From contig CACVAU010000069.1 of the NCBI GenBank assembly GCA_902727915.1, positions 1 through 64,000 of the forward strand: DNA of 64,000 bases, given 5' to 3'. Below, in pieces: positions 18,012 through 27,046 of the stretch. How positions within the stretch are numbered: position 1 is the first letter of the stretch; each line of letters opens with the position of its first letter. Origin of the DNA: an uncultured Sulfurovum sp. (lineage in GTDB: Bacteria > Campylobacterota > Campylobacteria > Campylobacterales > Sulfurovaceae). The notes beneath the pieces are model-generated. The model ran no database searches. It saw nothing but the letters and a program-made list of their open reading frames with translations, and was not told the DNA's origin. Position numbers and translations under genes: made by a program.

Positions 18012-18725
18012 TTAGATTTTACCTTGTAACTTATACATGAGCATCCCTAAATATTCATGCCAAGCATGTTCTGTATTGTTGAGTTGACGGCTTTGTAAGG
18101 TTGTTAGAATACCACTCTCTTGATGTTGTGTAAAGTCTGTGGGTGCTGGAATGGGATTGAGTCCAGCTTTTTGAAAAAGTTTCATACTTCTTGGCATATG
18201 ATAGGCTGATGTGATTAAAATAAAAGCTTCGCTACCTACACGTTTTTGCATATGTTTTGCTTCTTCAAAGGTTGTTTTTGCCATTGTTTGCATGAGAATT
18301 CTCTCTTTAGGAATGCCTGATTCAAGTAATTTGATGGCTGTTTTTTCAGCTTCAGAGACCTTGTCATGTAAGGCATACCCTGAAGTAATAATTTTTACAT
18401 TGAGTATTTTATGATAGAGTCGTAATGCTTCCCATGTTCGTTTATCTCGATCACCTCCCAAAAGTAAGATATAGTTAATGTTATCAGGAATATTTTCTAG
18501 TCTTTCATAAGTTTGTTCCAATGGTTTGATAAGTAAGCTAGAAAATGGTGCCCAACTTATAAGGCTAACCCATAAAATAGAGTAAAGAAGATAGCTTTTT
18601 GCTTTTTTATTGTTATTTTTGTAGAGAAAAAACAGTGCGAGTAGTGATAAAATAATACCTATAGACCAAGGCATTAAGAGTACAGTCAGCATTTTTTTAA
18701 GCATGAAACTTAGATCGACATTCAT
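18012..18725 (-). CDS. DUF218 family membrane protein (ElyC/SanA/YdcF-like)
   Basis: A 237-residue protein: two N-terminal membrane segments (about 12-32 and 40-60), then a DUF218 domain. The typical motifs are ILLLGGDRD, ITSGYALHDKVSEAE, TTFEEAKHM and LITSAYHMPRSMKLF. ElyC and SanA affect envelope biogenesis and undecaprenyl-phosphate use in E. coli; the molecular activity is not settled. The enzyme-like conserved residues are all kept. Confidence 0.85.
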   Translation of the reverse strand: MNVDLSFMLKKMLTVLLMPWSIGIILSLLALFFLYKNNNKKAKSYLLYSILWVSLISWAPFSSLLIKPLEQTYERLENIPDNINYILLLGGDRDKRTWEALRLYHKILNVKIITSGYALHDKVSEAEKTAIKLLESGIPKERILMQTMAKTTFEEAKHMQKRVGSEAFILITSAYHMPRSMKLFQKAGLNPIPAPTDFTQHQESGILTTLQSRQLNNTEHAWHEYLGMLMYKLQGKI

Positions 18726-18801
18726 ATTTTAGTTCCTATCTATGATGGATAATTTGCTAGGAGTATAGCAAAAAAGCATACTTTTTTATAGCTTGATTAA
18801 G

Positions 18802-19362
18802 CTATTTAGAAAAACTTTTTTGAAGGAGATATATAATTGTAATTTGCACAATAGTAAGTAGATAGTGTAAAAAATATACTTGTTCTTGGGCTGTGTTAAT
18901 ATTGTAATTGGCTAGGAGTTTATAGAAAAGGTAAGCAATCGCCATGCCAATAAGATAGCCTAACTGTTTAGCCGTATCTACCTTTCTTAGGGCTTCATTA
19001 TGTTGTAGAAATAGGGTTTCAGCACGTATTAAATAAGAGCCAAAAACAAAAGTAACTTGATAGCCAAGATAGGTGATAAGTGCAGAGGTATAGTTGTAAG
19101 AGAAGATTAAAAAATAAATTAGTATGCTCAATAGCACTAATTCTACCCATAATGAAATTTTATAAAACCAATCAATGGTTAAAATTGTATTGTAGAGTTG
19201 TGCAATGATGAGCATTCCTAATGCTAGAGCAATTCCCCCTAAAGAATAAATAGAGGGCTCTAGTGGTGCATAAAGAATGAATATAGCACCTACATTTAAA
19301 CCTAAAAAAAGTGAATTTAAAAATTTATAAGGCATAAAGTAGTTGAGATTAATACTTTTCAT
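18802..19362 (-). CDS. Hypothetical polytopic membrane protein
   Basis: A 186-residue, very hydrophobic protein with five or six membrane segments. I recognise no family. It starts 17 nt after the TonB-dependent receptor stop on the same strand, so it may be co-transcribed and serve in the same uptake process, but this is only context. Confidence 0.6.
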   Translation of the reverse strand: MKSINLNYFMPYKFLNSLFLGLNVGAIFILYAPLEPSIYSLGGIALALGMLIIAQLYNTILTIDWFYKISLWVELVLLSILIYFLIFSYNYTSALITYLGYQVTFVFGSYLIRAETLFLQHNEALRKVDTAKQLGYLIGMAIAYLFYKLLANYNINTAQEQVYFLHYLLTIVQITIIYLLQKSFSK

Positions 19363-19379
19363 TAGTTATTTTAACAGAA

Positions 19380-21230
19380 TTAGTAGGTTAATTTCATACC
19401 AGTATAAAATGCTCTGGGACTTGAAGCATAATTATAAGCTGTTTGATAATATTTGTCTGTAAGGTTATTGATTTTTCCATAGAAGTTTAGGTGTTTGTCT
19501 ACTTCGTAGTTCATTGTCAAATTGGCAACACTATAGTTTCCTGATTTAACATCTGTTGTTGAGAATGTAATAGGATTATATATACGATCTTTTCTATCTC
19601 CTATATATTCACCGTTTAGACCAATATGTAGTTTGTCAATACCATAGTAGTCAATACCAAATTTCAGAGATTCATTGGCTCTTCTTTGTAAATCATTGTC
19701 ATCTTTATCTTTTGCATTTAATTTTGTATAGCCTAAAGATAGGGCTACGATATCAAAAAAAGTGCTGTTATACGATAACTCATATCCTTTTATTTTTGAA
19801 GTTCCTAAGACAGTACTATAGCCCGTTCCATAGACAAATTCAGTTAAGTCATCAATTTTTGTATTGAAGTAGGTTGCTGAAAAATCTTTATAGGCTATGG
19901 TGACATCTAATGATTTTGTTTTTTCTGGTTTCAGATTGGCATTTCCTACAGGATTAAATACTCCTAGATAAGTATAGCCTGGATTAAAAAGGCTGTAGAG
20001 CGTAGGCACATTATAAGCTGTTCCATAATTACTTCCTATACTTATTTCATTAGGGATAAATGTATGTTTAAAGCCTATTTTTCCTGTTGTTTCATTATCA
20101 AATTTATTATATTTATCATGTCTGATTGATTGTGTCAGGATACTTGTTCCTAAGCTATTACTTACTTTATTATTATTTGTTAAGAAGAGAGCCTGATTTG
20201 TATATCCATTATTAATACTTGGGCTTTTATCTTCAAATTTTTTATAGTCTCCTCCTAAGAGTATAAAGCTATCAGTTAAATAGGCTATTTTAGAATTAAG
20301 ACCATATTCTTTAATCTCTCCTAAGTATGTTTGACCATAACTGGGTACTTTTCTGTCAAACTTTGATTTAGAAGCGTATATATTAAGTTCATTAAAACTA
20401 TCTATATGATTAAAGTTTATCTTAGAAAGTTGGCTTTCATTAGTCGAATTACTAACAATTTCATTGGGTGAGGTATTATCAATTTCAGTAGTTGAGTCTA
20501 TAATAGTATGAGAGAGATCAATTTTATTTGTGGCATTAATATAAAATCCTACTTTTAGATGACTGCTGGTATTTTGATATCCATCATCTTCAAAATCATT
20601 CAGTTCTTCGCCATTTGTTGCTTGTGCAGAAAAACCACTTTGTTGACTTCTTGATTGGGATGCTTTAAGATAAAATTTTTTATTTTTGTATGATGTGCCA
20701 ATATCTGTTGTTGAAGAATTAAAACTACCCAATTCTTGCTGTATGTGAAACTGTAAACCCTCTTTTGCCATTTTTGTTCTAATGTTAATCACTCCAGCAG
20801 CAGCATCAGCTCCCCAAATACCTGATTGTGCACCTTTTAATACTTCTATTTGTTCTATATCATTGACCATTAACTGTGAAAAGATTGCACCTGAACTATT
20901 AGAGATGTCATTGTATCGTATACCATCTATAATGACTAATAAGTTTTTGTTATCCATACCTCTTAGTCTTATAGAACTTACTTGTCCAGCGCCTCCATTA
21001 GCATTAAAACTAATTCCAGGCAGAGAGTTCAATGCTTCCGTAACTGTAGTATAGTGTCTCTCTTCAATCTCTTGTGCTGTAATAACATTTACATTTGAAG
21101 TGATATCTGAAAGTTTTTGTGATGTTTTAGTAGCAGAAGTAATGGTAATGTCGTCAAGATTATTTTCTGCAAAGAGTGTAGAAGTCAATAGTATGCTTGT
21201 AATGAGGCTGAGTTTTATGGTTGGGTTCAT
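19380..21230 (-). CDS. TonB-dependent outer membrane receptor (BtuB-like)
   Basis: A 616-residue receptor: signal peptide (about 1-21), a TonB-box-like DDITITSAT, plug domain (about 35-150, with SIRLRGMDNKNLLVIIDGIRYND and IEQIEVLKGAQSGIWGADAAAGVINI), then a 22-strand barrel ending in an aromatic strand (FYTGMKLTY). Length near 615 and the overall layout resemble BtuB (cobalamin), but siderophore substrates cannot be excluded. No cobalamin riboswitch or clear Fur box was seen upstream. AAAGGA precedes the ATG. Confidence 0.88.
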   Translation of the reverse strand: MNPTIKLSLITSILLTSTLFAENNLDDITITSATKTSQKLSDITSNVNVITAQEIEERHYTTVTEALNSLPGISFNANGGAGQVSSIRLRGMDNKNLLVIIDGIRYNDISNSSGAIFSQLMVNDIEQIEVLKGAQSGIWGADAAAGVINIRTKMAKEGLQFHIQQELGSFNSSTTDIGTSYKNKKFYLKASQSRSQQSGFSAQATNGEELNDFEDDGYQNTSSHLKVGFYINATNKIDLSHTIIDSTTEIDNTSPNEIVSNSTNESQLSKINFNHIDSFNELNIYASKSKFDRKVPSYGQTYLGEIKEYGLNSKIAYLTDSFILLGGDYKKFEDKSPSINNGYTNQALFLTNNNKVSNSLGTSILTQSIRHDKYNKFDNETTGKIGFKHTFIPNEISIGSNYGTAYNVPTLYSLFNPGYTYLGVFNPVGNANLKPEKTKSLDVTIAYKDFSATYFNTKIDDLTEFVYGTGYSTVLGTSKIKGYELSYNSTFFDIVALSLGYTKLNAKDKDDNDLQRRANESLKFGIDYYGIDKLHIGLNGEYIGDRKDRIYNPITFSTTDVKSGNYSVANLTMNYEVDKHLNFYGKINNLTDKYYQTAYNYASSPRAFYTGMKLTY

Positions 21231-21586
21231 TTGTATCCTTTGAAATTGTTAAGAATTTTTATTCAATTTTAAAATCGAACGTAAATAAAATTAATTTTTG
21301 TTAATATTTGTTTATAGAAAACAATAGGCATACAAGTAGGGTGGGGAGGTTTTATACTCTTGATATTCAAAAATATGTTTATGGTATTGGTAGTTTACAT
21401 CAATTTTACATAATTTAAACAATGTTGAATACATCGCAATAATAGCTAATGAAAAATAACGTCGCTTATAACCTCGTAGGTGTTTCATGGGCGAATATTA
21501 CTTAAATAGGCTTAGAGTTCACCTTTGTGTCTACCAATCTTTAGTTTGCATGGGTTATAATAATCACAATTTATAGAGGAGCTTTT
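21231..21586. other. Intergenic region between divergent receptor and peptidase genes
   Basis: 356 nt with no convincing gene. The receptor-side half is very AT-rich. A block at about 21455-21545 is clearly richer in G and C than the rest and may be a structured RNA, a decayed gene or a decayed repeat. GGTTATAATAAT near 21553-21564 gives a plausible -10 for the M23 peptidase gene. Confidence 0.4.
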
Positions 21587-22792
21587 TTGAAGAAAAGTGT
21601 TTTTATGAGGCTTGGAATACTACTTTTAGTTTTTTCAATGTTCACATTTGCTGCAAAAGTACAATATGCCATGTGGGAAAAAGGGCTAGGATTTGGACAA
21701 TATTTAGAAAAATATCAAATTTCACAAAAAATTTTGAAAGATTTAGATAAAGATGATTTAAAACTGATTGATGAAATTGGGTATAGCTATCGATATTTTG
21801 AGTTGATAGCTTCTAATGGGGTTCTCTTACAAACTTTATTGCCCATTGGTGAAGAGTTACAAGTGCATCTTTTTAGAACACACACAGGCTATAAAATTGA
21901 GATACTACCTATATCTTATCAGCAAGATACACATGTTGCCCTTTTAGCTGTAGATAAATCTCCTCATTCGGACATTGTTCATAAAGTCAAAAACAAACGT
22001 TTAGCAGGAGAGTTTACACGTGTTTTAAAGCATTCTGTTGATTTTCGAGGCATACAAAAAAAAGATAAAATTGCCATTGTTTATGATCAAAAGATGCGCT
22101 TGGGACAACCCTTAGGTATGCCTGATATAAAAGTAGCCATGTTGGAATCTCATGGTAAAAAAAATTATGTATTTAAACATACAGATGGTAAATATTATAA
22201 TGAAAAAGGAAGTGTGCTTATTCAGAAGTACATGCAAAAACCTGTCAAGCATGTAAGAATCACCTCACACTTTACGAATAGACGTTTTCATCCTGTGCTA
22301 AAGAGATGGAAAGCACATCATGGAACAGATTTTGGGGGAAGAAGAGGTACCCCTATTTTAGCTGCTGCTGATGGAAAAGTAAGTTTCTCTGGATGGAAAG
22401 GGGGTTATGGAAAAGTGATTAAAATTCAGCATAAAGATGGCTATGTTACTTTGTATGCCCATCAAAGTCGTTTAAAATCAAAAAAAGGTGAAGCTGTTAA
22501 GGCAGGTGAAATCATAGGCTATATAGGAAGTACAGGACGTAGTACAGGTCCTCATTTACATTTTGGTCTTTATAAAAATGGACGGGCTATTGATCCTATG
22601 CGAATGGTTAAGTTTTCTAAAGAGGGGTTAACCGGTACAGGTAAAAAAGCATTTTTAACCCGAAAAAAGAAATATAAAAATATTATCAATAAAATTTTTG
22701 AGAGTAATATCCCTTCTTATGTATGGAATACTGTTAATGAAGTTGCTGTTTTACCTTCAATGAAAAAATATTATCAAAACAGAGGCTGGTAA
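21587..22792 (+). CDS. M23 family murein endopeptidase
   Basis: A 401-residue periplasmic peptidase: N-terminal signal or anchor (about 7-24), a middle domain, then an M23/LytM domain (about 240-345). The metal and catalytic residues are all visible: HHGTDFGG (His and Asp ligands), VTLYAHQS, and GPHLHFGLY. It should cut peptidoglycan cross-bridges. Start TTG follows GAGGAG. The stop overlaps the next start (TAATG), so the Nudix gene is translationally coupled to it. The family includes the Csd cell-shape peptidases of Helicobacter, but orthology is not claimed. Confidence 0.9.
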   Translation: MKKSVFMRLGILLLVFSMFTFAAKVQYAMWEKGLGFGQYLEKYQISQKILKDLDKDDLKLIDEIGYSYRYFELIASNGVLLQTLLPIGEELQVHLFRTHTGYKIEILPISYQQDTHVALLAVDKSPHSDIVHKVKNKRLAGEFTRVLKHSVDFRGIQKKDKIAIVYDQKMRLGQPLGMPDIKVAMLESHGKKNYVFKHTDGKYYNEKGSVLIQKYMQKPVKHVRITSHFTNRRFHPVLKRWKAHHGTDFGGRRGTPILAAADGKVSFSGWKGGYGKVIKIQHKDGYVTLYAHQSRLKSKKGEAVKAGEIIGYIGSTGRSTGPHLHFGLYKNGRAIDPMRMVKFSKEGLTGTGKKAFLTRKKKYKNIINKIFESNIPSYVWNTVNEVAVLPSMKKYYQNRGW

Positions 22793-23358
22793 TGAAAAAT
22801 ATTATTGAAGACTTTAGACTTCAGCCTTTGACTAAACCCAACTTTGTAAAAACTGCTTTAGTTACCTATAGACAAAACGGGATAAATAAATCATGGGAAA
22901 TTGTTGAGTCACACAATTCAGTAGCCATTTTAATTTATCATAAAGAGAGAGACTCTTTTGTATTGGTTAAACAGTTTCGTCCTCCTGTATATCATCGAAA
23001 TGGTGATGGTATGACCATTGAGCTTTGTGCTGGTCTTATTGACAAAGAGAAGTCTTTGGCTCAAATAGCTAAGGAAGAGATTGAAGAAGAGTGTGGATTT
23101 AGAGTACCCATAGAAAATATAGAACGTGTTACAGAAGTTTTATCTGCTGTTGGTACTTCTGGTTCTAAACAAGTGATTTATTATACTGAAGTAAATGAGT
23201 CTTTACGGGTTAGTGAAGGTGGTGGCATTCAAGATGAACAGATAGAAGTTGTGGAAGTACCTTTAAAAGAAGCAAAAACATTTATGTATGATGAATCTAT
23301 TGGTAAAACAGTTGGGTTAATGTTTGCTTTTATGTGGTGGTTTGATAGATATGCGTAG
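22792..23358 (+). CDS. Nudix hydrolase (ADP-ribose / UDP-sugar pyrophosphatase type)
   Basis: A 188-residue Nudix protein resembling NUDT14/NudF: VKQFRPPVY, ELCAGLID, then the Nudix helix AKEEIEEECGF. The box keeps the metal-binding Glu residues, but the usual Arg of REuxEExGu is Glu. Likely substrates are ADP-ribose or UDP-sugars. It starts one base inside the previous stop codon. Its own TAG stop is the first three bases of a palindromic repeat element, so the element entered at this stop. Confidence 0.87.
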   Translation: MKNIIEDFRLQPLTKPNFVKTALVTYRQNGINKSWEIVESHNSVAILIYHKERDSFVLVKQFRPPVYHRNGDGMTIELCAGLIDKEKSLAQIAKEEIEEECGFRVPIENIERVTEVLSAVGTSGSKQVIYYTEVNESLRVSEGGGIQDEQIEVVEVPLKEAKTFMYDESIGKTVGLMFAFMWWFDRYA

Positions 23359-23449
23359 GGTGTTTTCCTTGAAAACACCATCAACTTAAAAATGGCATAA
23401 TTAAAATATTAAATCTACCTATTACGGTGTTTTCAGGGAAAACACCCTA
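23356..23449. repeat. Palindrome-ended mini-element 1 (MITE/REPIN-like, TA ends)
   Basis: A 94-bp element bounded by inverted repeats TAGGGTGTTTTCC...GGAAAACACCCTA. Each end is itself a hairpin: GGTGTTTTC(CTT)GAAAACACC at 23359-23379 and GGTGTTTTC(AGG)GAAAACACC at 23426-23446, with 9-bp perfect stems. The two ends agree over 24 bases with one mismatch. The outer TA on each side may be a target duplication. The left TAG is the stop of the Nudix gene. A related element lies at 36048-36145. Confidence 0.85.
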
Positions 23450-23453
23450 CAAA

Positions 23454-24755
23454 TTACTTCTTCAGTGCTTCAGCTATTAATTCAACTGGATTTTTAAAGA
23501 TAGTCTCGACATCAGCATTATTCATTGCCTCACTCAATTGAACTTTACAAGCTGAACATTCAGCAGAGACATAATGTGCCTCAGTATTTTTAATCATGGC
23601 TGCTTTTGGTTTTCCTGCAGCTTCAGCAAAATGAAACTTTTCTGTTTGCATGGTAACCCCACCAAAACCACAACAACGGTTTGGTTCTGACATCTCTACC
23701 ATGGGATAGTTTGCAGCCAATAAATTTCTTGGTTGTTCATAGATACCTTGTACTTTTCTTGCATGACAAGGGTCATGGTAGGTAACAGCTTTATCTATAT
23801 GACCTTTTTCTTTTAGAAGGTTTTGTAAGTCTGTGTTGTCATCTAACCATGCTGTTGCCATATGAATTTTCTCAGTAACCTTTTTAGCTCTCGCTTCCCA
23901 CTCTGGCATGTTATGGTTTTTAAAGAACACTTGCCAATCATGTTTAATCATGGCTGAACAGGTTGCTTCTGGAATAAGCATGGCATCACAATCATCCATA
24001 AAGCTTTCAAAGTACTCAATGTTGGCTTTGGTCATACGTTCAACTGAATCTACAGCTCCTGTAAAGTAAGCAGGTGCGCCACAACAGAGTTGATCTTTGG
24101 GGATAAAGATATCAATGTTTAACTCTTTTAAGATATCGACTAGACTGTCCCCAATATTTACATAGTTATAGTTAGCTAAACAACCTATAAAGAGTGCCAC
24201 ACGCATGTTCTTTTCTTCTTGTTTAGAGGCAGGTATCTCTTCTGGGTGAGAATTTAAAAAAGAAATTTTTGACATAGAAGGGAGTAGTCGTCCTTTTTTT
24301 ACCATAGGCATTGAAAATCTAGCTCTTAAACCTCTTCCTTTATCATCCTCTGCAACGGCACAAGTTTTAAACATAAAACCAAATTTCATGACAATGTCCA
24401 TGACTTTACGGTGTTCTAAAAGATAAAAGGCAATACGCTTAAACCAAGCAATTCCAAATTTATCTGCAATATCAGAACGCACTTCTTCAATGACCATATC
24501 AGTTGCTAAATCATTAGGACAAACTTCAACACAGTTAGTACATAAAAAACAACTTTCAAAGATGTCTTTAGCATTTTTATCTAATTCTAGATTGCCTTGT
24601 TGGTATTGTGCAAGTAAATCAATAAAACCTCTAGGAGAAGTCACTTCATCTGCGTTAACTTGATGAATGGTACAAACAGGAATACATTTTCCACATTTTA
24701 CACAGTCATCTGCTGTTTCTTGAAAATTAAAAATCTCTTCTAAACTTTTGCTCAT
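23454..24755 (-). CDS. Heterodisulfide-reductase-related Fe-S protein (GlcF/GlpC/LutA-like)
   Basis: A 433-residue soluble electron-transfer protein. The N-terminus has two 4Fe-4S ferredoxin motifs: CVKCGKCIPVC from Cys18, and CFLCTNCVEVCPND about 50 residues later. Two CCG domains follow (GCLANYNYV...QLCCGAP and DPCHARKVQ...NRCCGFGG). This layout occurs in glycolate oxidase GlcF, GlpC and lactate-utilisation LutA. The oxidase partner is not in the window, so the substrate is unknown. It begins 9 nt after argF on the same strand, though a metabolic link to arginine is not obvious. Confidence 0.85.
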   Translation of the reverse strand: MSKSLEEIFNFQETADDCVKCGKCIPVCTIHQVNADEVTSPRGFIDLLAQYQQGNLELDKNAKDIFESCFLCTNCVEVCPNDLATDMVIEEVRSDIADKFGIAWFKRIAFYLLEHRKVMDIVMKFGFMFKTCAVAEDDKGRGLRARFSMPMVKKGRLLPSMSKISFLNSHPEEIPASKQEEKNMRVALFIGCLANYNYVNIGDSLVDILKELNIDIFIPKDQLCCGAPAYFTGAVDSVERMTKANIEYFESFMDDCDAMLIPEATCSAMIKHDWQVFFKNHNMPEWEARAKKVTEKIHMATAWLDDNTDLQNLLKEKGHIDKAVTYHDPCHARKVQGIYEQPRNLLAANYPMVEMSEPNRCCGFGGVTMQTEKFHFAEAAGKPKAAMIKNTEAHYVSAECSACKVQLSEAMNNADVETIFKNPVELIAEALKK

Positions 24756-24764
24756 AATACTTCT

Positions 24765-25688
24765 TTATTTATCTCTTTGCTGATCTAACCAAACCATGAT
24801 ACCTTTTTGGGCATGTAGTCTGTTTTCAGCTTCTGTAAAAATTTCGTCTGCATGTTTTTCAAATATTGTTTCACTTACTTCATAATCTCGGTAAGCAGGT
24901 AGACAATGTAAGAATATAGCATCTTTTTGTGTAAGAGACATTAAGGCTTCATCTACAATGTATCCATTAAAGGCCTTCAGACGTTCTTCTTTTTCGTCTT
25001 CTTGACCCATTGAAATCCAAGTATCTGTGGTCACAACATTAGCCCCTTCTACAGCCACTTTAGGATCTGAACCAAAAGAAATTTTGGCAGACGAAGCCTT
25101 TGCCATTGTTAAGGCTTCTGTTACAATTTTTTCATCACATTCATAGCCTTTAGGCGTAGCAATACGTAATTCAAAGCCAAGTTTTGCAGCTAACATAAGC
25201 CATGAATGTGTCATGTTATTTCCATCTCCGACATAGGCGACAATAGGGTTTTCTACGCCAAACTCTAGCATGGTTAGGTAGTCTGTCATAACTTGTACAG
25301 GATGGAAAGCATCAGTTAGTCCATTGATAACAGGTACTTTAGAGTATTTTGCAAATTCTTCAAGTTTTGATTGTTCAAAAGTACGAATCATTACCATGTC
25401 GACCATACGGCTTATGACACGTGAGGTATCTTTCATAGGCTCACCACGTCCTAATTGAATGTCATTTGAGGAGAGAAATAGACCAACACCTCCAAGCTGA
25501 TAAATACCTGTTTCAAAACTAACACGGGTTCTTGTTGAACTTTTTTCAAAAATCATACCAAGGGTTTGTTTTTCCATATAGGGTACAAAGTTTTTAGCTT
25601 TTGCTTCAGATTTTATTTTTTGTGCTAAGGTTATCATCTCTAAGATTTCATTTTTAGTAAAATCTTTTAGGCTTAAAAAGTGTCTCAT
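24765..25688 (-). CDS. argF: Ornithine carbamoyltransferase
   Basis: A 307-residue enzyme that makes citrulline from ornithine and carbamoyl phosphate. It has the carbamoyl-phosphate motif [10 protein letters not shown], the [10 protein letters not shown] segment, and the ornithine-binding HCLPAYRD. Length is normal. The ATG is at the start of MRHFLSLKD, a typical family start. Confidence 0.96.
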   Translation of the reverse strand: MRHFLSLKDFTKNEILEMITLAQKIKSEAKAKNFVPYMEKQTLGMIFEKSSTRTRVSFETGIYQLGGVGLFLSSNDIQLGRGEPMKDTSRVISRMVDMVMIRTFEQSKLEEFAKYSKVPVINGLTDAFHPVQVMTDYLTMLEFGVENPIVAYVGDGNNMTHSWLMLAAKLGFELRIATPKGYECDEKIVTEALTMAKASSAKISFGSDPKVAVEGANVVTTDTWISMGQEDEKEERLKAFNGYIVDEALMSLTQKDAIFLHCLPAYRDYEVSETIFEKHADEIFTEAENRLHAQKGIMVWLDQQRDK

Positions 25689-25761
25689 GGGGAGTTCCTC
25701 TTACTAAATCAGGTAGTAGAATTTAAATTAAGGAAAGTATTCTAGCATAATAGATTTAAGG

Positions 25762-26592
25762 TTAAAAATCAAACAAGGTATTATAGGTTTGAGAACCTTT
25801 TTTTTGTTTATTTTCAAAGGGTACTTTATCAAAACTTAGTGTATTGTCCTTTATAATAACACAGCTTAAGTCAGCTCCATAGATAGCTGAAGTATCAATA
25901 CATATTTTGTTTTTATATCGTCGAATATTCGCTTGAGATAGATGCCCAAACACATGATACTGTCCATTATCTTTGGCTTCTTCATGGATATAAGGTATTA
26001 GCCGATCTAAAGGTATGTGGGGATTTTTTGAACGAGAGACACATTTAATCATTTTTTTTCTGGCATCAGGTAGATTTTGTCTAAGATATTGCTCTTCACA
26101 AGGAGCATGGGTCAGGGTGACTGAAAAGTTTTCATCATAGAGATATTGATACCAAACATCACAGAATGCATAAAGCTCTAAAAAGAGTTCTTTTAGATGA
26201 GGTTTTTTTTCTAAAAGGGCTACTGTATTGTAATATTTTTCTTTATTTCGTAAGGTTTTGGCATTAATAATGAGTGTTGGATCATTTTGAATATATCGGT
26301 AGACCATATCTTCATGATTACCTTCAACCAAATAAAGACGTTTTCTTTGCTGGTTAAGTTGTTGGTAGTTTTTGTGAATAAATTCAATGCTTTCTTCAAG
26401 TTTTTCCTCACTGCCTTTATCAACAAAGTCACCCAATAAAATAATGGATTTATGTTCATTTTCGGGGGTAATAATAAGTGTGTCTTCTTCATTGGTGTGA
26501 AAGCCTTGTTTTTTTAAAAGCGTTTTTAATTCATCAATACACCCATGTACATCACCTACGACAATGTATTCATTTTCTGAGGGGAGTAGCAT
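25762..26592 (-). CDS. Calcineurin-like metallophosphoesterase
   Basis: A 276-residue phosphoesterase with the full metal-binding set: VVGDVHGCIDEL, ILLGDFVDKGS and VEGNHEDMV, and a later VFGHLSQ. The order resembles PrpA/ApaH protein-phosphatase or Ap4A-hydrolase-like enzymes; the substrate is not certain. Start and upstream stop overlap as TAATG, so it is coupled to the membrane protein gene before it. Confidence 0.85.
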   Translation of the reverse strand: MLLPSENEYIVVGDVHGCIDELKTLLKKQGFHTNEEDTLIITPENEHKSIILLGDFVDKGSEEKLEESIEFIHKNYQQLNQQRKRLYLVEGNHEDMVYRYIQNDPTLIINAKTLRNKEKYYNTVALLEKKPHLKELFLELYAFCDVWYQYLYDENFSVTLTHAPCEEQYLRQNLPDARKKMIKCVSRSKNPHIPLDRLIPYIHEEAKDNGQYHVFGHLSQANIRRYKNKICIDTSAIYGADLSCVIIKDNTLSFDKVPFENKQKKGSQTYNTLFDF

Positions 26593-27038
26593 TAACCACC
26601 CACAATGTTTACGTCACGTCGAGCAGCATTGAGTTCAATGATAAATCCTCCTGTGGCATCAATGAGTGACATGATACCTAAAATAAGGAATGTTGGATTT
26701 TGTGCCCAGTCAAACATAAAAAACATAACGATAAAAATCATAGAGACAATAAAGCTTAGTAAGGTTTCTGATGCACCAAATTTATTGGCTGTGGCTGCTT
26801 TGGCAATTTCGATAAATAAGGCAATGGAACCAACAATTAAAAAAACTTCTTTGGCATAAAGTGTAAATTGATGACCTTTTGAGAAACCATGGATTAAAAC
26901 AGGAAAGTCTAACAATGTTTGTATGTTTCTTTCAGCAAGAATTTCTTGTAAGGGTGCAAGATGAATTTCTCCAAGATGTAAGCCTATGTAGGCAATTAAA
27001 ATCCACGTAAATGTTGACATTCCTGTAATAAAAAACAT
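26592..27038 (-). CDS. Hypothetical polytopic membrane protein
   Basis: A 148-residue protein with about four membrane segments (near 5-22, 60-82, 90-108 and 112-130). No family recognised. It lies between an SPFH protein (9 nt upstream) and the phosphoesterase (1 base overlap). SPFH genes often pair with an NfeD-type membrane partner, but this protein does not show the usual NfeD layout. Confidence 0.6.
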   Translation of the reverse strand: MFFITGMSTFTWILIAYIGLHLGEIHLAPLQEILAERNIQTLLDFPVLIHGFSKGHQFTLYAKEVFLIVGSIALFIEIAKAATANKFGASETLLSFIVSMIFIVMFFMFDWAQNPTFLILGIMSLIDATGGFIIELNAARRDVNIVGG

Positions 27039-27046
27039 TCTTTTCC

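Noticed and set aside
21420..21560. Possible tmRNA, SRP RNA or RNase P RNA in the receptor-peptidase gap
   Set aside because: None of the conserved end or core sequences of these RNAs is present; kept only as an unexplained block.
21231..21586. Possible cobalamin riboswitch before the BtuB-like receptor
   Set aside because: No B12 box or the conserved core pairs were found on the minus strand.
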